Origin: Kangsaoukella pontilimi
Lineage (GTDB): Bacteria; Pseudomonadota; Alphaproteobacteria; Rhodobacterales; Rhodobacteraceae
Assembly (NCBI RefSeq): GCF_009830125.1
Contig: NZ_WUPT01000001.1
Coordinates: 1,426,001-1,490,000 of the forward strand
Direction: 5' to 3'
DNA length: 64,000 bases
Part shown: positions 53,935 to 62,206 of the stretch, piece after piece
How the letters are laid out: every line of letters begins with the position of its first letter
Position numbering within the stretch: the stretch's first letter is position 1
Translations under genes and position numbers: made by a program
Notes under the pieces: generated by a model
Seen by the model: only the letters and a program-made list of their open reading frames with translations
The model's database searches: none
Told to the model about the DNA's origin: nothing

Positions 53935-54972
53935 CTAATTCTGGAAATCGGTGATGACGGCGACGCCCGGCGGCATCGGCCCGTTGAAGGCGGCAAGCTC
54001 GGCACTGGCATCCGACAGCGCGACTTCACGCGCCACGATGGGCGACAGATCGACCGCGCCCGAAGCGATCAGAGACAAAAGCGACGGATAGCGGTGCGAC
54101 GGCATCCCCCGCGTCCCGAAAAGCGCGAGGTTCCCCATATAGACCTGATTCAGGTTCACTGGCTGCACGGCATGATGCCCCACGGGCAGACCCACCTGAA
54201 CGTGGCGCCCTAGCGGCCTGAGGCAAGCGATCGACGCGGCCACCGTGGCCGGAAACCCAAGCGCCTCGACGGACACATGCGCGCCCCCGCCCGTCAGCTC
54301 GCGGATCGCCTCGGCGCTGTCGCCGCCGCTCGCGTCAACCGCGTGCTCGGCCCCGAGCGCCTTCGCGTGATCCAGCTTTTCGGCCACGACATCCGTCACG
54401 ATGACCCGCGCGCCGATGGCCCGGCCCAACAGCATCGCGGCCAGCCCGATGCCGCCCGTCCCATGCACCGCCAGCCACTCGCCGGCGCGCAGATCGGCGC
54501 GCCCCGTCAGCGCGTGCCATGCGGTGGTGACCCGGCAGCCAAGCGCGGCGGCCAGCGTGGGCGACATGCCCTCGGGCAGCCGCGCAAGGTTCCAGTCCCT
54601 GGGCACGGCCACATACTCGGCGAATGCGCCCGGCTCGACGAAACCCGGCAGGCGCTGATCGTCGCAGGTGTTCGAGACACCGGCCCGGCATTGCGGACAG
54701 GACCCGCAGGCCAGGATAAATGGCGCGATGACCCGGTCGCCCACGCGATAGGTCGCGCGCGGCCCCGCCTCGACCACCTCGCCGCAATACTCATGCCCGC
54801 CGATCTGACCCGGCTTCACGCGCGGATGCTCGCCGACCCAGCCATGCCAGTCGGACCGGCAGACACCGCAGGCCAGAACTTTCAGGACAACGCCATCCTC
54901 GGGACAATCAGGCCACGCCACGTCCTCAAGGACGAGGGGCGCGTTGTATTCCCGCAGAACGGCCGCTTTCAT
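53935..54972 (-). CDS. Zinc-dependent alcohol dehydrogenase within the pur operon
   Basis: 346 residues. Catalytic zinc ligands are in [12 protein letters not shown] and [13 protein letters not shown]; the structural zinc set is [15 protein letters not shown]; the NAD(P) loop is [12 protein letters not shown]. Medium-chain dehydrogenase; substrate not identifiable. The ATG at 54972 overlaps the purS stop by one codon (ATGA), and purQ follows by ten bases, so it is co-translated with purine genes, which is an unusual insertion. Confidence 0.9.
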   Translation of the reverse strand: MKAAVLREYNAPLVLEDVAWPDCPEDGVVLKVLACGVCRSDWHGWVGEHPRVKPGQIGGHEYCGEVVEAGPRATYRVGDRVIAPFILACGSCPQCRAGVSNTCDDQRLPGFVEPGAFAEYVAVPRDWNLARLPEGMSPTLAAALGCRVTTAWHALTGRADLRAGEWLAVHGTGGIGLAAMLLGRAIGARVIVTDVVAEKLDHAKALGAEHAVDASGGDSAEAIRELTGGGAHVSVEALGFPATVAASIACLRPLGRHVQVGLPVGHHAVQPVNLNQVYMGNLALFGTRGMPSHRYPSLLSLIASGAVDLSPIVAREVALSDASAELAAFNGPMPPGVAVITDFQN

Positions 54973-55211
54973 CAGAGGATCTCGACCTCGTAGCGCTCGA
55001 TCACCGTGTTGGCCAGAAGCGCCTCGCACATCTTCCTTGCTTCGGCCTCTGCCGCCGCAGGATCCTCGCCAGCCAGGTCCAGCTCGATCACTTTGCCCTG
55101 CCGGACGCCGTTCACGCCCTCGAACCCGAGCGAGCCGAGCGCGTGGCGGACCGCCTCGCCCTGCGGATCGAGAACGCCGTCCTTCAGCATGACATGAACC
55201 CGTGCCTTCAC
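54972..55211 (-). CDS. purS: Phosphoribosylformylglycinamidine synthase subunit PurS
   Basis: 79 residues. ARVHVMLKDGVLDPQGEAVR and LGSLGFEGVNGVRQGKVIEL are the PurS signature. It bridges PurL and PurQ in the FGAM synthase complex. The start is GTG at 55211 with GGAGAAGAAGA before it; it overlaps the rraB-like stop (GTGA). Another GTG/ATG upstream would add a basic tail foreign to the family. Confidence 0.95.
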   Translation of the reverse strand: MKARVHVMLKDGVLDPQGEAVRHALGSLGFEGVNGVRQGKVIELDLAGEDPAAAEAEARKMCEALLANTVIERYEVEIL

Positions 55212-55558
55212 TCTTCTTCTCCTGTCTCGACGGCGCATTCCCAGCCGTCATACTCCCAGCCGATCTCTGCCAGATCACGCTCCAGACCGTCGGTCATCGC
55301 ATCGAACTCGGCCGACGCGACCTCGCGGTTCTGCTCGAAGCGGATGCCGTCACCCACCTCGGCGGGCTCCAGAACGTCAGGGGCAAGATACCGCCGGATG
55401 ATCTCTTCGGCGGCCGCTGCGTCCTGACCGCCCTTCTTGGCGTAGGCGAAGTGGATAACGTGACGCGGCCGCGTGCCGTCGTCTCCATATCCCGCAAGCG
55501 CCTTGCGCACCGCATCGTTCTTGTTTGCGCGGGTCTTTTTCTTGAAAAGTCCGAACAT
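55208..55558 (-). CDS. RraB-like regulator of RNase E activity
   Basis: 116 residues. After a basic start (MFGLFKKKTRANKNDAVRKA) the body matches the RraB fold, with RPRHVIHFAYAKKG, DGIRFEQNREVASAEFDAM and GWEYDGWECAV. RraB binds the C-terminal region of RNase E and inhibits it in enterics. It lies eight bases after purC and overlaps purS, so it is co-expressed with purine synthesis genes. Assignment by similarity of pattern; activity not certain. Confidence 0.78.
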   Translation of the reverse strand: MFGLFKKKTRANKNDAVRKALAGYGDDGTRPRHVIHFAYAKKGGQDAAAAEEIIRRYLAPDVLEPAEVGDGIRFEQNREVASAEFDAMTDGLERDLAEIGWEYDGWECAVETGEEE

Positions 55559-55566
55559 GCTAAGCC

Positions 55567-56328
55567 TCAGTTGATCAATGTCGGCTTCGATGCGGGCGTC
55601 ACGTTGGACGGCAATACGCCCAGACGCCGCGCAACCTCGGTATATGCGTCTGCAAGGTTTCCAAGATCGCGGCGGAACACGTCCTTGTCCAGCTTCTGAC
55701 CGGTCTCCATATCCCAGAGCCGGCAACTGTCCGGGCTGATCTCGTCGGCCACGATAAGGCGCTGAAAATCATTGTCCCAGATGCGGCCGATCTCGATCTT
55801 GAAATCCACCAGTTTGATGCCGACGGCCAGCATGCAGCCCGACAGGAAGTCGTTCACGCGAAGCGCCAGCGCCACCATGTCGTCCAGATCCTGCTGACTG
55901 GCCCAGCCGAAGGCGATGATATGCTCTTCCGCGACCAGAGGATCGCCAAGCGCGTCGTCCTTCAGGCAGAACTCGACGATGGGGCGCGGCAGCGGCGTCC
56001 CCTCTTCCAGTCCCAGCCGCTGCGACAGCGTGCCGGCGGCAAAATTCCGCACGACCACTTCCAGCGGGATGATCTCGACCGAACGGATCAGTTGCTCGCG
56101 CATGTTCAGGCGGCGGATGAAATGCGTCGGCACTCCGATCTGCGCCAGCCCGGTCATGAAGAACTCGCTCAGGCGGTTGTTCAGCACGCCCTTGCCTTCG
56201 ATCACGTCCTTCTTCTGGGCGTTGAAGGCGGTGGCGTCGTCCTTGAAGTACTGAACCAGCGTGCCCGGCTCCGGGCCTTCGTAAAGGATCTTGGCCTTGC
56301 CTTCGTAGACCTTCTTGCGACGTGCCAT
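55567..56328 (-). CDS. purC: SAICAR synthetase
   Basis: 253 residues. [50 protein letters not shown] and [16 protein letters not shown] are the PurC signatures. It ligates aspartate to CAIR in purine synthesis. First gene of the operon purC-rraB-purS-adh-purQ, divergent from the ATPase zeta gene. Confidence 0.97.
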   Translation of the reverse strand: MARRKKVYEGKAKILYEGPEPGTLVQYFKDDATAFNAQKKDVIEGKGVLNNRLSEFFMTGLAQIGVPTHFIRRLNMREQLIRSVEIIPLEVVVRNFAAGTLSQRLGLEEGTPLPRPIVEFCLKDDALGDPLVAEEHIIAFGWASQQDLDDMVALALRVNDFLSGCMLAVGIKLVDFKIEIGRIWDNDFQRLIVADEISPDSCRLWDMETGQKLDKDVFRRDLGNLADAYTEVARRLGVLPSNVTPASKPTLIN

Positions 56329-56507
56329 GATGATGATGTCCCGATGTTCCCTGTCGCGGGTGGCCAGCGGCCCCGCGCTCGTGTCGCGCCCTCATAGGCC
56401 AACTGCGACCATCGGGCAAGCGTCGCGGGCGTCTCGGGCCTTGTCCATCGCGGCGTGCAAGGGCATATCTGAGGAAACGAGCACCACGACTTCCCGGGGA
56501 GAGGCAC

Positions 56508-56822
56508 ATGACCACCTTTGACGATCGCGAGAACGCCTTCGAGAACAAATTCGCCCATGACGCGGAAATGCAGTTCCGCGCCGAGGCGCGCCGCAACAAG
56601 CTTCTGGGCCTCTGGGCCGCCGAGCTTTTGGGAAAAACCGGTGACGACGCCGAGGCTTACGCCCGCGAAGTGGTGAAATCGGACTTCGAGGAAGCGGGCG
56701 ACGAGGACGTCTATCGCAAGGTCTCCGGCGATCTTGGCGACAAGGCCACAGAGACCGAGATCCGCACCAAGATGACGCAGCTCCTGGCCGCGGCCAAGGC
56801 GCAGCTCATGGAAGAGCTCTGA
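56508..56822 (+). CDS. F1-ATPase inhibitor subunit zeta (DUF1476)
   Basis: 104 residues. MTTFDDRENAFENKFAHDAE is the inhibitory N terminus, followed by a four-helix body with LGLWAAELLG and YAREVVKSDFEEAGDEDV. In Paracoccus and relatives this protein blocks ATP hydrolysis by the F1 motor. GGGGAGAGGCAC precedes the ATG. It stands alone. Confidence 0.95.
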   Translation: MTTFDDRENAFENKFAHDAEMQFRAEARRNKLLGLWAAELLGKTGDDAEAYAREVVKSDFEEAGDEDVYRKVSGDLGDKATETEIRTKMTQLLAAAKAQLMEEL

Positions 56823-56850
56823 TCCACATCTGACAAGCCTTGCAGAACGC

Positions 56851-56880
56851 GCAATGCTGCATTGCAGCGTTAGCGCTTGC
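56851..56880 (+). promoter_or_regulatory. Palindromes upstream of the first DUF1127-like gene
   Basis: A perfect inverted repeat GCAATG-CTG-CATTGC (56851-56865) is followed by TTAGCGCTTGC (56870-56880), half of the palindrome found before the second gene. Confidence 0.45.
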
Positions 56881-56942
56881 TTGATCGGCCTGGGGGGCCA
56901 AGTCTCGGGGTGTGAGCGCAACCCCGTGACAAGGAGGCCCCC

Positions 56943-57107
56943 ATGCCATCGCTCTATGAGACACTTCGTACGCGTGCCGCCCGGCGCGCTGCCTATAACC
57001 GGACGGTGACCGAGCTGCGCGCGACGTCGCTCGACACTCGGCTCGACCTCGACATCTACGAGGGCGACATTCCCGCCATCGCCCGCCGGGCCGTCTACGG
57101 CCGCTAA
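56943..57107 (+). CDS. Small DUF1127-like protein, copy 1
   Basis: 54 residues, beginning MPSLYETLRTRAARRAAYNR and containing RTVTELRATSLDTRLDLDIY and IARRAVYGR. The pattern of an Arg-rich helix, then D-x-IY-x-GDI-x-x-IA-RAVYG recalls DUF1127 proteins. AAGGAGG lies five bases before the ATG. It is a paralogue of the gene at 57320-57469. In Rhodobacter sphaeroides one DUF1127 protein binds RNA and affects sRNA maturation (by recollection); here function is unknown. Confidence 0.8.
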   Translation: MPSLYETLRTRAARRAAYNRTVTELRATSLDTRLDLDIYEGDIPAIARRAVYGR

Positions 57108-57141
57108 GCGGTCAACCGGCCCTTTTTCGGACCAACACGTT

Positions 57142-57170
57142 AAAAGCAGGCCCTCGCGGCCTGCTTTTTT
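57142..57170 (+). terminator. Intrinsic terminator of DUF1127-like copy 1
   Basis: AGCAGGCC (57145-57152) and GGCCTGCT (57158-57165) with a five-base loop, followed by TTTTT; A residues before the stem extend the pairing with the T run. Confidence 0.92.
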
Positions 57171-57205
57171 CATTGAACGTCAAGCATTTGGACGTCCGCC
57201 GACCC

Positions 57206-57256
57206 TTGCATGAAATGCAACGCGGCTTTTCGATTTCGTCGCTTGTTTAGCGCTAA
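57206..57256 (+). promoter_or_regulatory. Palindromes upstream of the second DUF1127-like gene
   Basis: A perfect inverted repeat TTGCAT-GAA-ATGCAA (57206-57220) is followed by the ten-base palindrome TTAGCGCTAA (57247-57256), set in TTGTTTAGCGCTAACAA. The latter resembles LacI-family operators (TGTTAGCGCTAACA type). Confidence 0.55.
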
Positions 57257-57319
57257 CAACAGGCCCATATCGCGGGTGTCGGACGATGAAAGACCGACAA
57301 GACACGATTGGAGATAACG

Positions 57320-57469
57320 ATGAACTTCGTAACCGAACTGAAAAAACGCGCTCAATACCACCGCACCGTCCGCGAGCTGCGCGGCCTGCCGCTCGACACC
57401 GCGCTGGACCTGAACATCTATCAGGGCGACGTTGAAAAAATCGCGCACCGCGCCGTCTATGGCTACTGA
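57320..57469 (+). CDS. Small DUF1127-like protein, copy 2
   Basis: 49 residues, beginning MNFVTELKKRAQYHRTVREL and ending IAHRAVYGY. It aligns with copy 1 over nearly its whole length (RTV-ELR, LD..LDL-IY-GD--IA-RAVYG), so the two are tandem paralogues. GGAG precedes the ATG by seven bases. It has its own upstream palindromes and its own terminator, so it is a separate transcription unit. Confidence 0.8.
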   Translation: MNFVTELKKRAQYHRTVRELRGLPLDTALDLNIYQGDVEKIAHRAVYGY

Positions 57470-57513
57470 GGCCGCGACCGGCTCAACGCCGGGACAGGAT
57501 GACGGAATTATCT

Positions 57514-57552
57514 GAACGGGCGGTACCCCAGAAGGGGATCGCCCGTTCTTCA
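57514..57552 (+). terminator. Terminator behind DUF1127-like copy 2
   Basis: GAACGGGCG (57514-57522) pairs with CGCCCGTTC (57540-57548) with an inner CCCC/GGGG stem, then TTC. The T run is weak on the plus strand; the hairpin also serves coaD on the other strand poorly. Confidence 0.6.
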
Positions 57553-57556
57553 TTTC

Positions 57557-58051
57557 TCAGCGCGAATAACGCCCCTTGAGCGCGGCTTCGACCGCCGGCG
57601 TGACAAAGGACGACACATCGCCCCCCAGCCGCGCGATTTCCTTGACCAGCTTCGACGCAATCGCCTGATGCTCGGCTTCGGCCATCAGAAAGACCGTCTC
57701 GATCGTATTGTCGAGAACGCGGTTCATGCCGACCATCTGGTACTCATACTCGAAATCCGCGACAGCCCGCAGGCCCCGCACGATGATGCTGGCGCCCACG
57801 TCGCGGGCGCAGTCGATCAGAAGGTTCTCGAACGGATGCGCGACGATCTCGACGCCGGTCCGCTCGGAAATCGCGCTGCACTCGGCCTCGATCATCGCGA
57901 CACGCTCGTCCAGAGGGAAAAGCGGACCCTTGTCGCGGTTGATGGCGACACCGATCACCAGACGGTCGACCAGCACTGTCGCACGCTCGATGATATCCAG
58001 ATGCCCCAGCGTGACGGGATCGAATGTGCCGGGATAAAGACCGATGCGCAT
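57557..58051 (-). CDS. coaD: Phosphopantetheine adenylyltransferase
   Basis: 164 residues. The nucleotidyltransferase motif is GLYPGTFDPVTLGHLDII (T/HxGH), with LIVRGLRAVADFEYEYQM later. It makes dephospho-CoA in coenzyme A synthesis. The ATG at 58051 has AAGGAACCTGTCC before it; a frame opening ten codons earlier lacks a site. Confidence 0.96.
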   Translation of the reverse strand: MRIGLYPGTFDPVTLGHLDIIERATVLVDRLVIGVAINRDKGPLFPLDERVAMIEAECSAISERTGVEIVAHPFENLLIDCARDVGASIIVRGLRAVADFEYEYQMVGMNRVLDNTIETVFLMAEAEHQAIASKLVKEIARLGGDVSSFVTPAVEAALKGRYSR

Positions 58052-58143
58052 GGACAGGTTCCTTGGCTCTATGCCGCGCATCCCTGCACGACTTTTCTCG
58101 TGACATCAAGGTCTTGGACCGGGGCGGCAAGGCCGGCCCAAGC

Positions 58144-58578
58144 TCAGAAACCTTTGATCATCCCTTCCAGAGCATCCTTTTCCATCGCAAGCTCGGACAG
58201 CCGTGCCTTGACCACATCCCCGATGGAGATCAGCCCGATCATCTGCGTGCCGTCCATCACCGGCATATGCCGGAACCGCCCGTCGGTCATCTTGCTCAGC
58301 ACCTGATCGGCGCTTTCGTCCGAGGTGCAGCCGATCAGGTCATGGGTCATCAGGTCGCTGACATTCTCGTCCAGAACCCCCTGCCCGCGCCGGCCCAGCT
58401 CGCGCACCACGTCGCGCTCGGACAGGATGCCGAGCGGCGTCTTGCCGTCATCGGACACCACCAATGCGCCGATCCGCTTTTCCGACAGCATCCGGACCGC
58501 GTCCGCGATGCCGGTCGCCGCGGGGATCGTCTCGACCTCACCGCCGCCTTTCATGGCAAGTATCTGGCGCACAAGCAT
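58144..58578 (-). CDS. Two-CBS-domain protein
   Basis: 144 residues, two CBS domains: residues ~1-65 (RIGALVVSDDGKTPLGILSE) and ~75-140 (GRFRHMPVMDGTQMIGLISI). CBS pairs bind adenosyl ligands such as AMP, ATP or NAD and regulate partners. GGAGGACATTC precedes the ATG at 58578, five codons inside a longer frame. No fused effector domain. Confidence 0.92.
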   Translation of the reverse strand: MLVRQILAMKGGGEVETIPAATGIADAVRMLSEKRIGALVVSDDGKTPLGILSERDVVRELGRRGQGVLDENVSDLMTHDLIGCTSDESADQVLSKMTDGRFRHMPVMDGTQMIGLISIGDVVKARLSELAMEKDALEGMIKGF

Positions 58579-58632
58579 GAATGTCCTCCTCATTCGCTCT
58601 TGGCTCCAGCGTCCACGCCCAGAGGCTTCGAG

Positions 58633-59523
58633 TCAAGCGCGCGCGCGCTCGGCGATCTCGGCGCGCATTTCCTCGGTCAGCGCCTCGGCAAAGCGATTGA
58701 GCCGCGCCACCCGCGCATCATCCGCGTGCCGGATCAGCCAGAAAGCCCGCGTCAGGCGGAAGTCCTCGGGCAGAACGCGGTCGAGGCCCGGCGCATCGGG
58801 CAGCGCGAAATCGTGGATCACGCCCACCCCTGCCCCGGCTCTCAGCCAGGCAATCTGGACCGGCACCGAATTGGACGCGAAATCGACATGAGACAGCCCT
58901 GCCTCGGCAAGGTAGTCCAGCTCGCTGTCGAAGATCATGTCAGGGATGTAGCCGACGATCGGATGCTCACGCAGGTCGGCGCGCGTCCGGATCGGCGGAC
59001 AGTCCCGCAGATAGTCGTGCGACGCCGCCAGCGACAGCGTGTAGTCCGCGATTTTTTGGATCCTCAGCCGCCCTGCCGTGGGCCGGCTGACCCCGATGGC
59101 CATATCCGCCTCGCGCCGGGACAGGTTGAAGACGCGTGGCAGCGCCACGACCTGAATATCCAGACCCGGATTGGCCCGCACGATCCGGGCCGTGACCACT
59201 GGCAAGAGGTAGGTGGCGCAGCCGTCCGGCGCGCCCAGCCGGATCGTCCCCGTCAGCCCCTCTGCCCGGCCCTGCAGGTCCTCGCGCGCCGCCTCCATCG
59301 CGCGTTCGGCCGCCTCGGCATGAGCGATCAGACGCGCGCCCGCCTCTGTCGGCACATAGCCCTGCGGCGATTTCACGAAGAGAACCGCGTCCGCCTCGGC
59401 CTCAAGCCGGGCGATGCGCCGGCTGACCGTGGCCGGGTCCACGCGCAGCACCTTTGCCGCGCCCGACAGGCTTTCCGCCCGCGCGACGGACAGGAAAATT
59501 CGCATGTCATCCCAGTCTTTCAT
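58633..59523 (-). CDS. LysR-family transcriptional regulator
   Basis: 296 residues. N-terminal winged helix (FLSVARAESLSGAAKVLRVD, PATVSRRIARLEAE) and C-terminal periplasmic-binding-like effector domain. It is divergent from mmsA across 115 bases, the classic arrangement for a LysR regulator and its target. Confidence 0.92.
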   Translation of the reverse strand: MKDWDDMRIFLSVARAESLSGAAKVLRVDPATVSRRIARLEAEADAVLFVKSPQGYVPTEAGARLIAHAEAAERAMEAAREDLQGRAEGLTGTIRLGAPDGCATYLLPVVTARIVRANPGLDIQVVALPRVFNLSRREADMAIGVSRPTAGRLRIQKIADYTLSLAASHDYLRDCPPIRTRADLREHPIVGYIPDMIFDSELDYLAEAGLSHVDFASNSVPVQIAWLRAGAGVGVIHDFALPDAPGLDRVLPEDFRLTRAFWLIRHADDARVARLNRFAEALTEEMRAEIAERARA

Positions 59524-59540
59524 CCGACCCGTGCCCGCAT

Positions 59541-59599
59541 TTTTGCAAAACCTTTTTGGGAAACTGCCCGTTTTCGCAGCCCCGCACCAGCCCTATAGT
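59541..59599 (+). promoter_or_regulatory. LysR/mmsA divergent control region
   Basis: The palindrome TTTTGCAAAA lies at 59541-59550, followed by CCTTTTTGGGAAAC, AT-rich for this sequence. A TATAGT -10-like element is at 59594-59599, before the mmsA ribosome-binding site GGGAGGAACC. Confidence 0.4.
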
Positions 59600-59638
59600 C
59601 CCCGCAACCGAAAGACCGACCCACCGGGAGGAACCTAC

Positions 59639-61138
59639 ATGCAAGAACTCAGCCATTTCATCGACGGCGCACACACCGCCGGCACGTCCGGCCGCTTTGC
59701 CGACGTCTTCAACCCCGCCACGGGCGAGGTTCAGGCCAAGGTCCCGCTCGCCTCGCGGGCCGAGGTGGACGCCGCCGTCGCCCGCGCCGCCGAGGCGCAG
59801 CCCGCATGGGGCGCCACCAACCCGCAACGCCGCGCCCGCGTGCTGATGGAGTTCGTCCGGCTTCTGAACCGTGACATGGACAAGCTGGCCGAGGCGCTCA
59901 GCCGCGAGCATGGCAAGACCATCCCCGACGCAAAGGGCGACGTGCAGCGCGGGCTTGAAGTAGTGGAGTTCTGCATTGGCGCGCCGCACCTTCTGAAGGG
60001 CGAATTCACCGACAGCGCCGGCCCCGGCATCGACATGTACTCCATGCGCCAACCCCTTGGCGTCGTTGCCGGAATCACGCCGTTCAACTTCCCCGCCATG
60101 ATCCCGATGTGGAAAATGGCCCCGGCCCTCGCCTGTGGCAACGCCTTCATCTTGAAGCCGTCCGAGCGTGACCCCTCTGTGCCCCTCATGCTGGCCGAAC
60201 TGCTGAAGGAGGCGGGCCTTCCCGACGGTGTCCTGCAGGTCGTGAACGGCGACAAGGAGGCCGTGGACGCCATCCTCGAAAACGAGACCGTGCAGGCCGT
60301 GGGCTTCGTCGGCTCGACCCCCATCGCGCAGTACATCTACGCCAAGGGCTGCGAGAACGGGAAGCGCGTCCAGTGCTTCGGCGGCGCCAAGAACCACATG
60401 ATCGTCATGCCCGACGCCGACATGGACCAGGCTGCCGACGCCCTCGTGGGCGCGGGCTACGGGGCCGCGGGCGAGCGCTGCATGGCGATCTCGGTCGCCG
60501 TGCCGGTGGGCGACGAAACCGCCGACCGCCTGATCGAAAAGCTGGTCCCCCGCATCGAAAAGCTGAAAGTCGGCCCCTACACAGCCGGCAATGACGTGGA
60601 TTACGGCCCCGTCGTCACCGCCGCCGCCAAGGCCAACATCCTCCGCCTCGTCGAGTCGGGCGTGGAACAGGGTGCCGAACTGGTGGTCGATGGCCGCGAC
60701 TTCTCGCTTCAGGGCTACGAGGACGGCTTCTTCGTGGGCCCCCACCTCTTCGACCGCGTGACCAAGGACATGGACATCTACAAGACCGAGATTTTCGGCC
60801 CCGTCCTTTCCACCGTGCGCGCCAAGAGCTACGAAGAGGCGCTCGGCCTTGCCATGGACCACGAATACGGCAACGGCACCGCGATCTTCACCCGCGACGG
60901 CGACACCGCCCGCGACTTTGCCAGCCGCATCAATATCGGCATGGTGGGCGTCAACGTCCCGATCCCAGTGCCGCTCGCCTATCACACCTTCGGCGGCTGG
61001 AAGAAGTCGGGCTTCGGTGACCTGAACCAGCACGGCCCCGACGCCTTCCGCTTCTATACACGGACCAAAACCGTGACCGCGCGCTGGCCCTCGGGCCTGA
61101 AGGAAGGCGGCGAGTTCCACTTCAAGCAGATGGACTGA
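59639..61138 (+). CDS. mmsA: CoA-acylating methylmalonate-semialdehyde dehydrogenase
   Basis: 499 residues, the family's normal length. ELSHFIDGAHTAGTSGRFAD and the catalytic cysteine in YGAAGERCMAISVAVPVG, with the TPFNFPAMIPMWKMAPAL cofactor region, match MmsA/IolA. It converts malonate and methylmalonate semialdehydes to acetyl- or propionyl-CoA in valine, propionate or inositol breakdown. GGGAGGAACCTAC precedes the ATG at 59639. Probably controlled by the divergent LysR gene. Confidence 0.93.
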   Translation: MQELSHFIDGAHTAGTSGRFADVFNPATGEVQAKVPLASRAEVDAAVARAAEAQPAWGATNPQRRARVLMEFVRLLNRDMDKLAEALSREHGKTIPDAKGDVQRGLEVVEFCIGAPHLLKGEFTDSAGPGIDMYSMRQPLGVVAGITPFNFPAMIPMWKMAPALACGNAFILKPSERDPSVPLMLAELLKEAGLPDGVLQVVNGDKEAVDAILENETVQAVGFVGSTPIAQYIYAKGCENGKRVQCFGGAKNHMIVMPDADMDQAADALVGAGYGAAGERCMAISVAVPVGDETADRLIEKLVPRIEKLKVGPYTAGNDVDYGPVVTAAAKANILRLVESGVEQGAELVVDGRDFSLQGYEDGFFVGPHLFDRVTKDMDIYKTEIFGPVLSTVRAKSYEEALGLAMDHEYGNGTAIFTRDGDTARDFASRINIGMVGVNVPIPVPLAYHTFGGWKKSGFGDLNQHGPDAFRFYTRTKTVTARWPSGLKEGGEFHFKQMD

Positions 61139-61160
61139 CGCGCCCAACCGGGAAACGAAC

Positions 61161-61187
61161 GGGCCGCCTGAAAGGGCGGCCCTTTTT
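61161..61187 (+). terminator. Intrinsic terminator of mmsA
   Basis: GGGCCGCC (61161-61168) pairs with GGCGGCCC (61175-61182) and is followed by TTTTT (61183-61187). Confidence 0.93.
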
Positions 61188-61287
61188 GCTTCCCACCGTC
61201 AAACGGCAATTCTTTGAGATCTTGCCGATTTCCGATAAGCTTAGGCAATTGAAAAGGGTGTATTCGTTCAAGACGGGGGATTGAACC

Positions 61288-62202
61288 ATGCCGAAGGGTG
61301 GAAAACCGGACAAGGGCGGGCCGGGCGGTGGCGGCGGTGATGGCGGTGATACGGGCGCCGCCGACGGTAGCGTGATCGACCTTGGCGCACTGGCCGCCAA
61401 GAAGAATTTCAAGACCTACAATTTCCACCCCGAAACCGGGGTTCTCGTCCCCTATTTCGACTATCGCAATCAGAACGGCCCCGCCGAAGACATGGTCGTT
61501 CTGGGTTCCTCCGGCTCCGAGATGCTCTATCTGGACGAGGCGAATGACACCGCGACGATGGGCGACGGCGCCGACTGGGTCGTCGGCAACCTCGGCGACG
61601 ATAATATCTCGGGTGAAGGCGATCGAGACATCCTCATCGGAGATTTCGACGGCGGATGGTCGACCTACGACATCCTTGGCGACGATACGCTCGATGGCGG
61701 CGAAGGCGACGACGTACTATGGGGCGACACATACCGCACTATCGCGAACGGGACACCGCCCGAGGGTTATCCCGATGTCTCTGGTGGAAATGACAGCCTG
61801 ATCGGCGGGGCCGGCCACGATGATATCGTGGGAGACAGTCGGACGCTCGACGGGGTGACCGGTGGCGACGACACGATTATCGGCGGCGAGGGCAACGATT
61901 TCATGTGGGGTGACGCCTACGAACTCATCAACGAAGCCACGGGCGGTGCGGACGTTTTCGTGTTTGAGGACGGCAGCAACGACGATGTCATCTTCGACTT
62001 CGAAGTCGGCAAGGACATACTCGACCTTACTGGGTGGTCAGGCAACTTCGTGCTTGATCCGACTTATACCGAGCCTGCGGGCGAAGGCGAACCGGACTTC
62101 ACGGGAACGCTGATCACTCACACATGGGGCGACCCCGGCGCAGAGCAGACCGACACGATATTCCTGCTCGACGTGTCCATCAGCGAATACTTGATAGCCT
62201 GA
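61288..62202 (+). CDS. RTX-type calcium-binding repeat protein
   Basis: 304 residues, extremely acidic. Nonapeptide-like repeats of GGEGDD/GGAGHDD type are spread from about residue 90 to 230 (DTLDGGEGDDVLWGDT, DSLIGGAGHDDIVGD, DTIIGGEGNDFMWGD). No signal peptide; the C-terminal region (FDFEVGKDILDL) is the usual type I secretion end. Exported, calcium-folded surface or extracellular protein of unknown role. The T1SS transporter is not adjacent. Confidence 0.88.
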   Translation: MPKGGKPDKGGPGGGGGDGGDTGAADGSVIDLGALAAKKNFKTYNFHPETGVLVPYFDYRNQNGPAEDMVVLGSSGSEMLYLDEANDTATMGDGADWVVGNLGDDNISGEGDRDILIGDFDGGWSTYDILGDDTLDGGEGDDVLWGDTYRTIANGTPPEGYPDVSGGNDSLIGGAGHDDIVGDSRTLDGVTGGDDTIIGGEGNDFMWGDAYELINEATGGADVFVFEDGSNDDVIFDFEVGKDILDLTGWSGNFVLDPTYTEPAGEGEPDFTGTLITHTWGDPGAEQTDTIFLLDVSISEYLIA

Positions 62203-62206
62203 CCCA

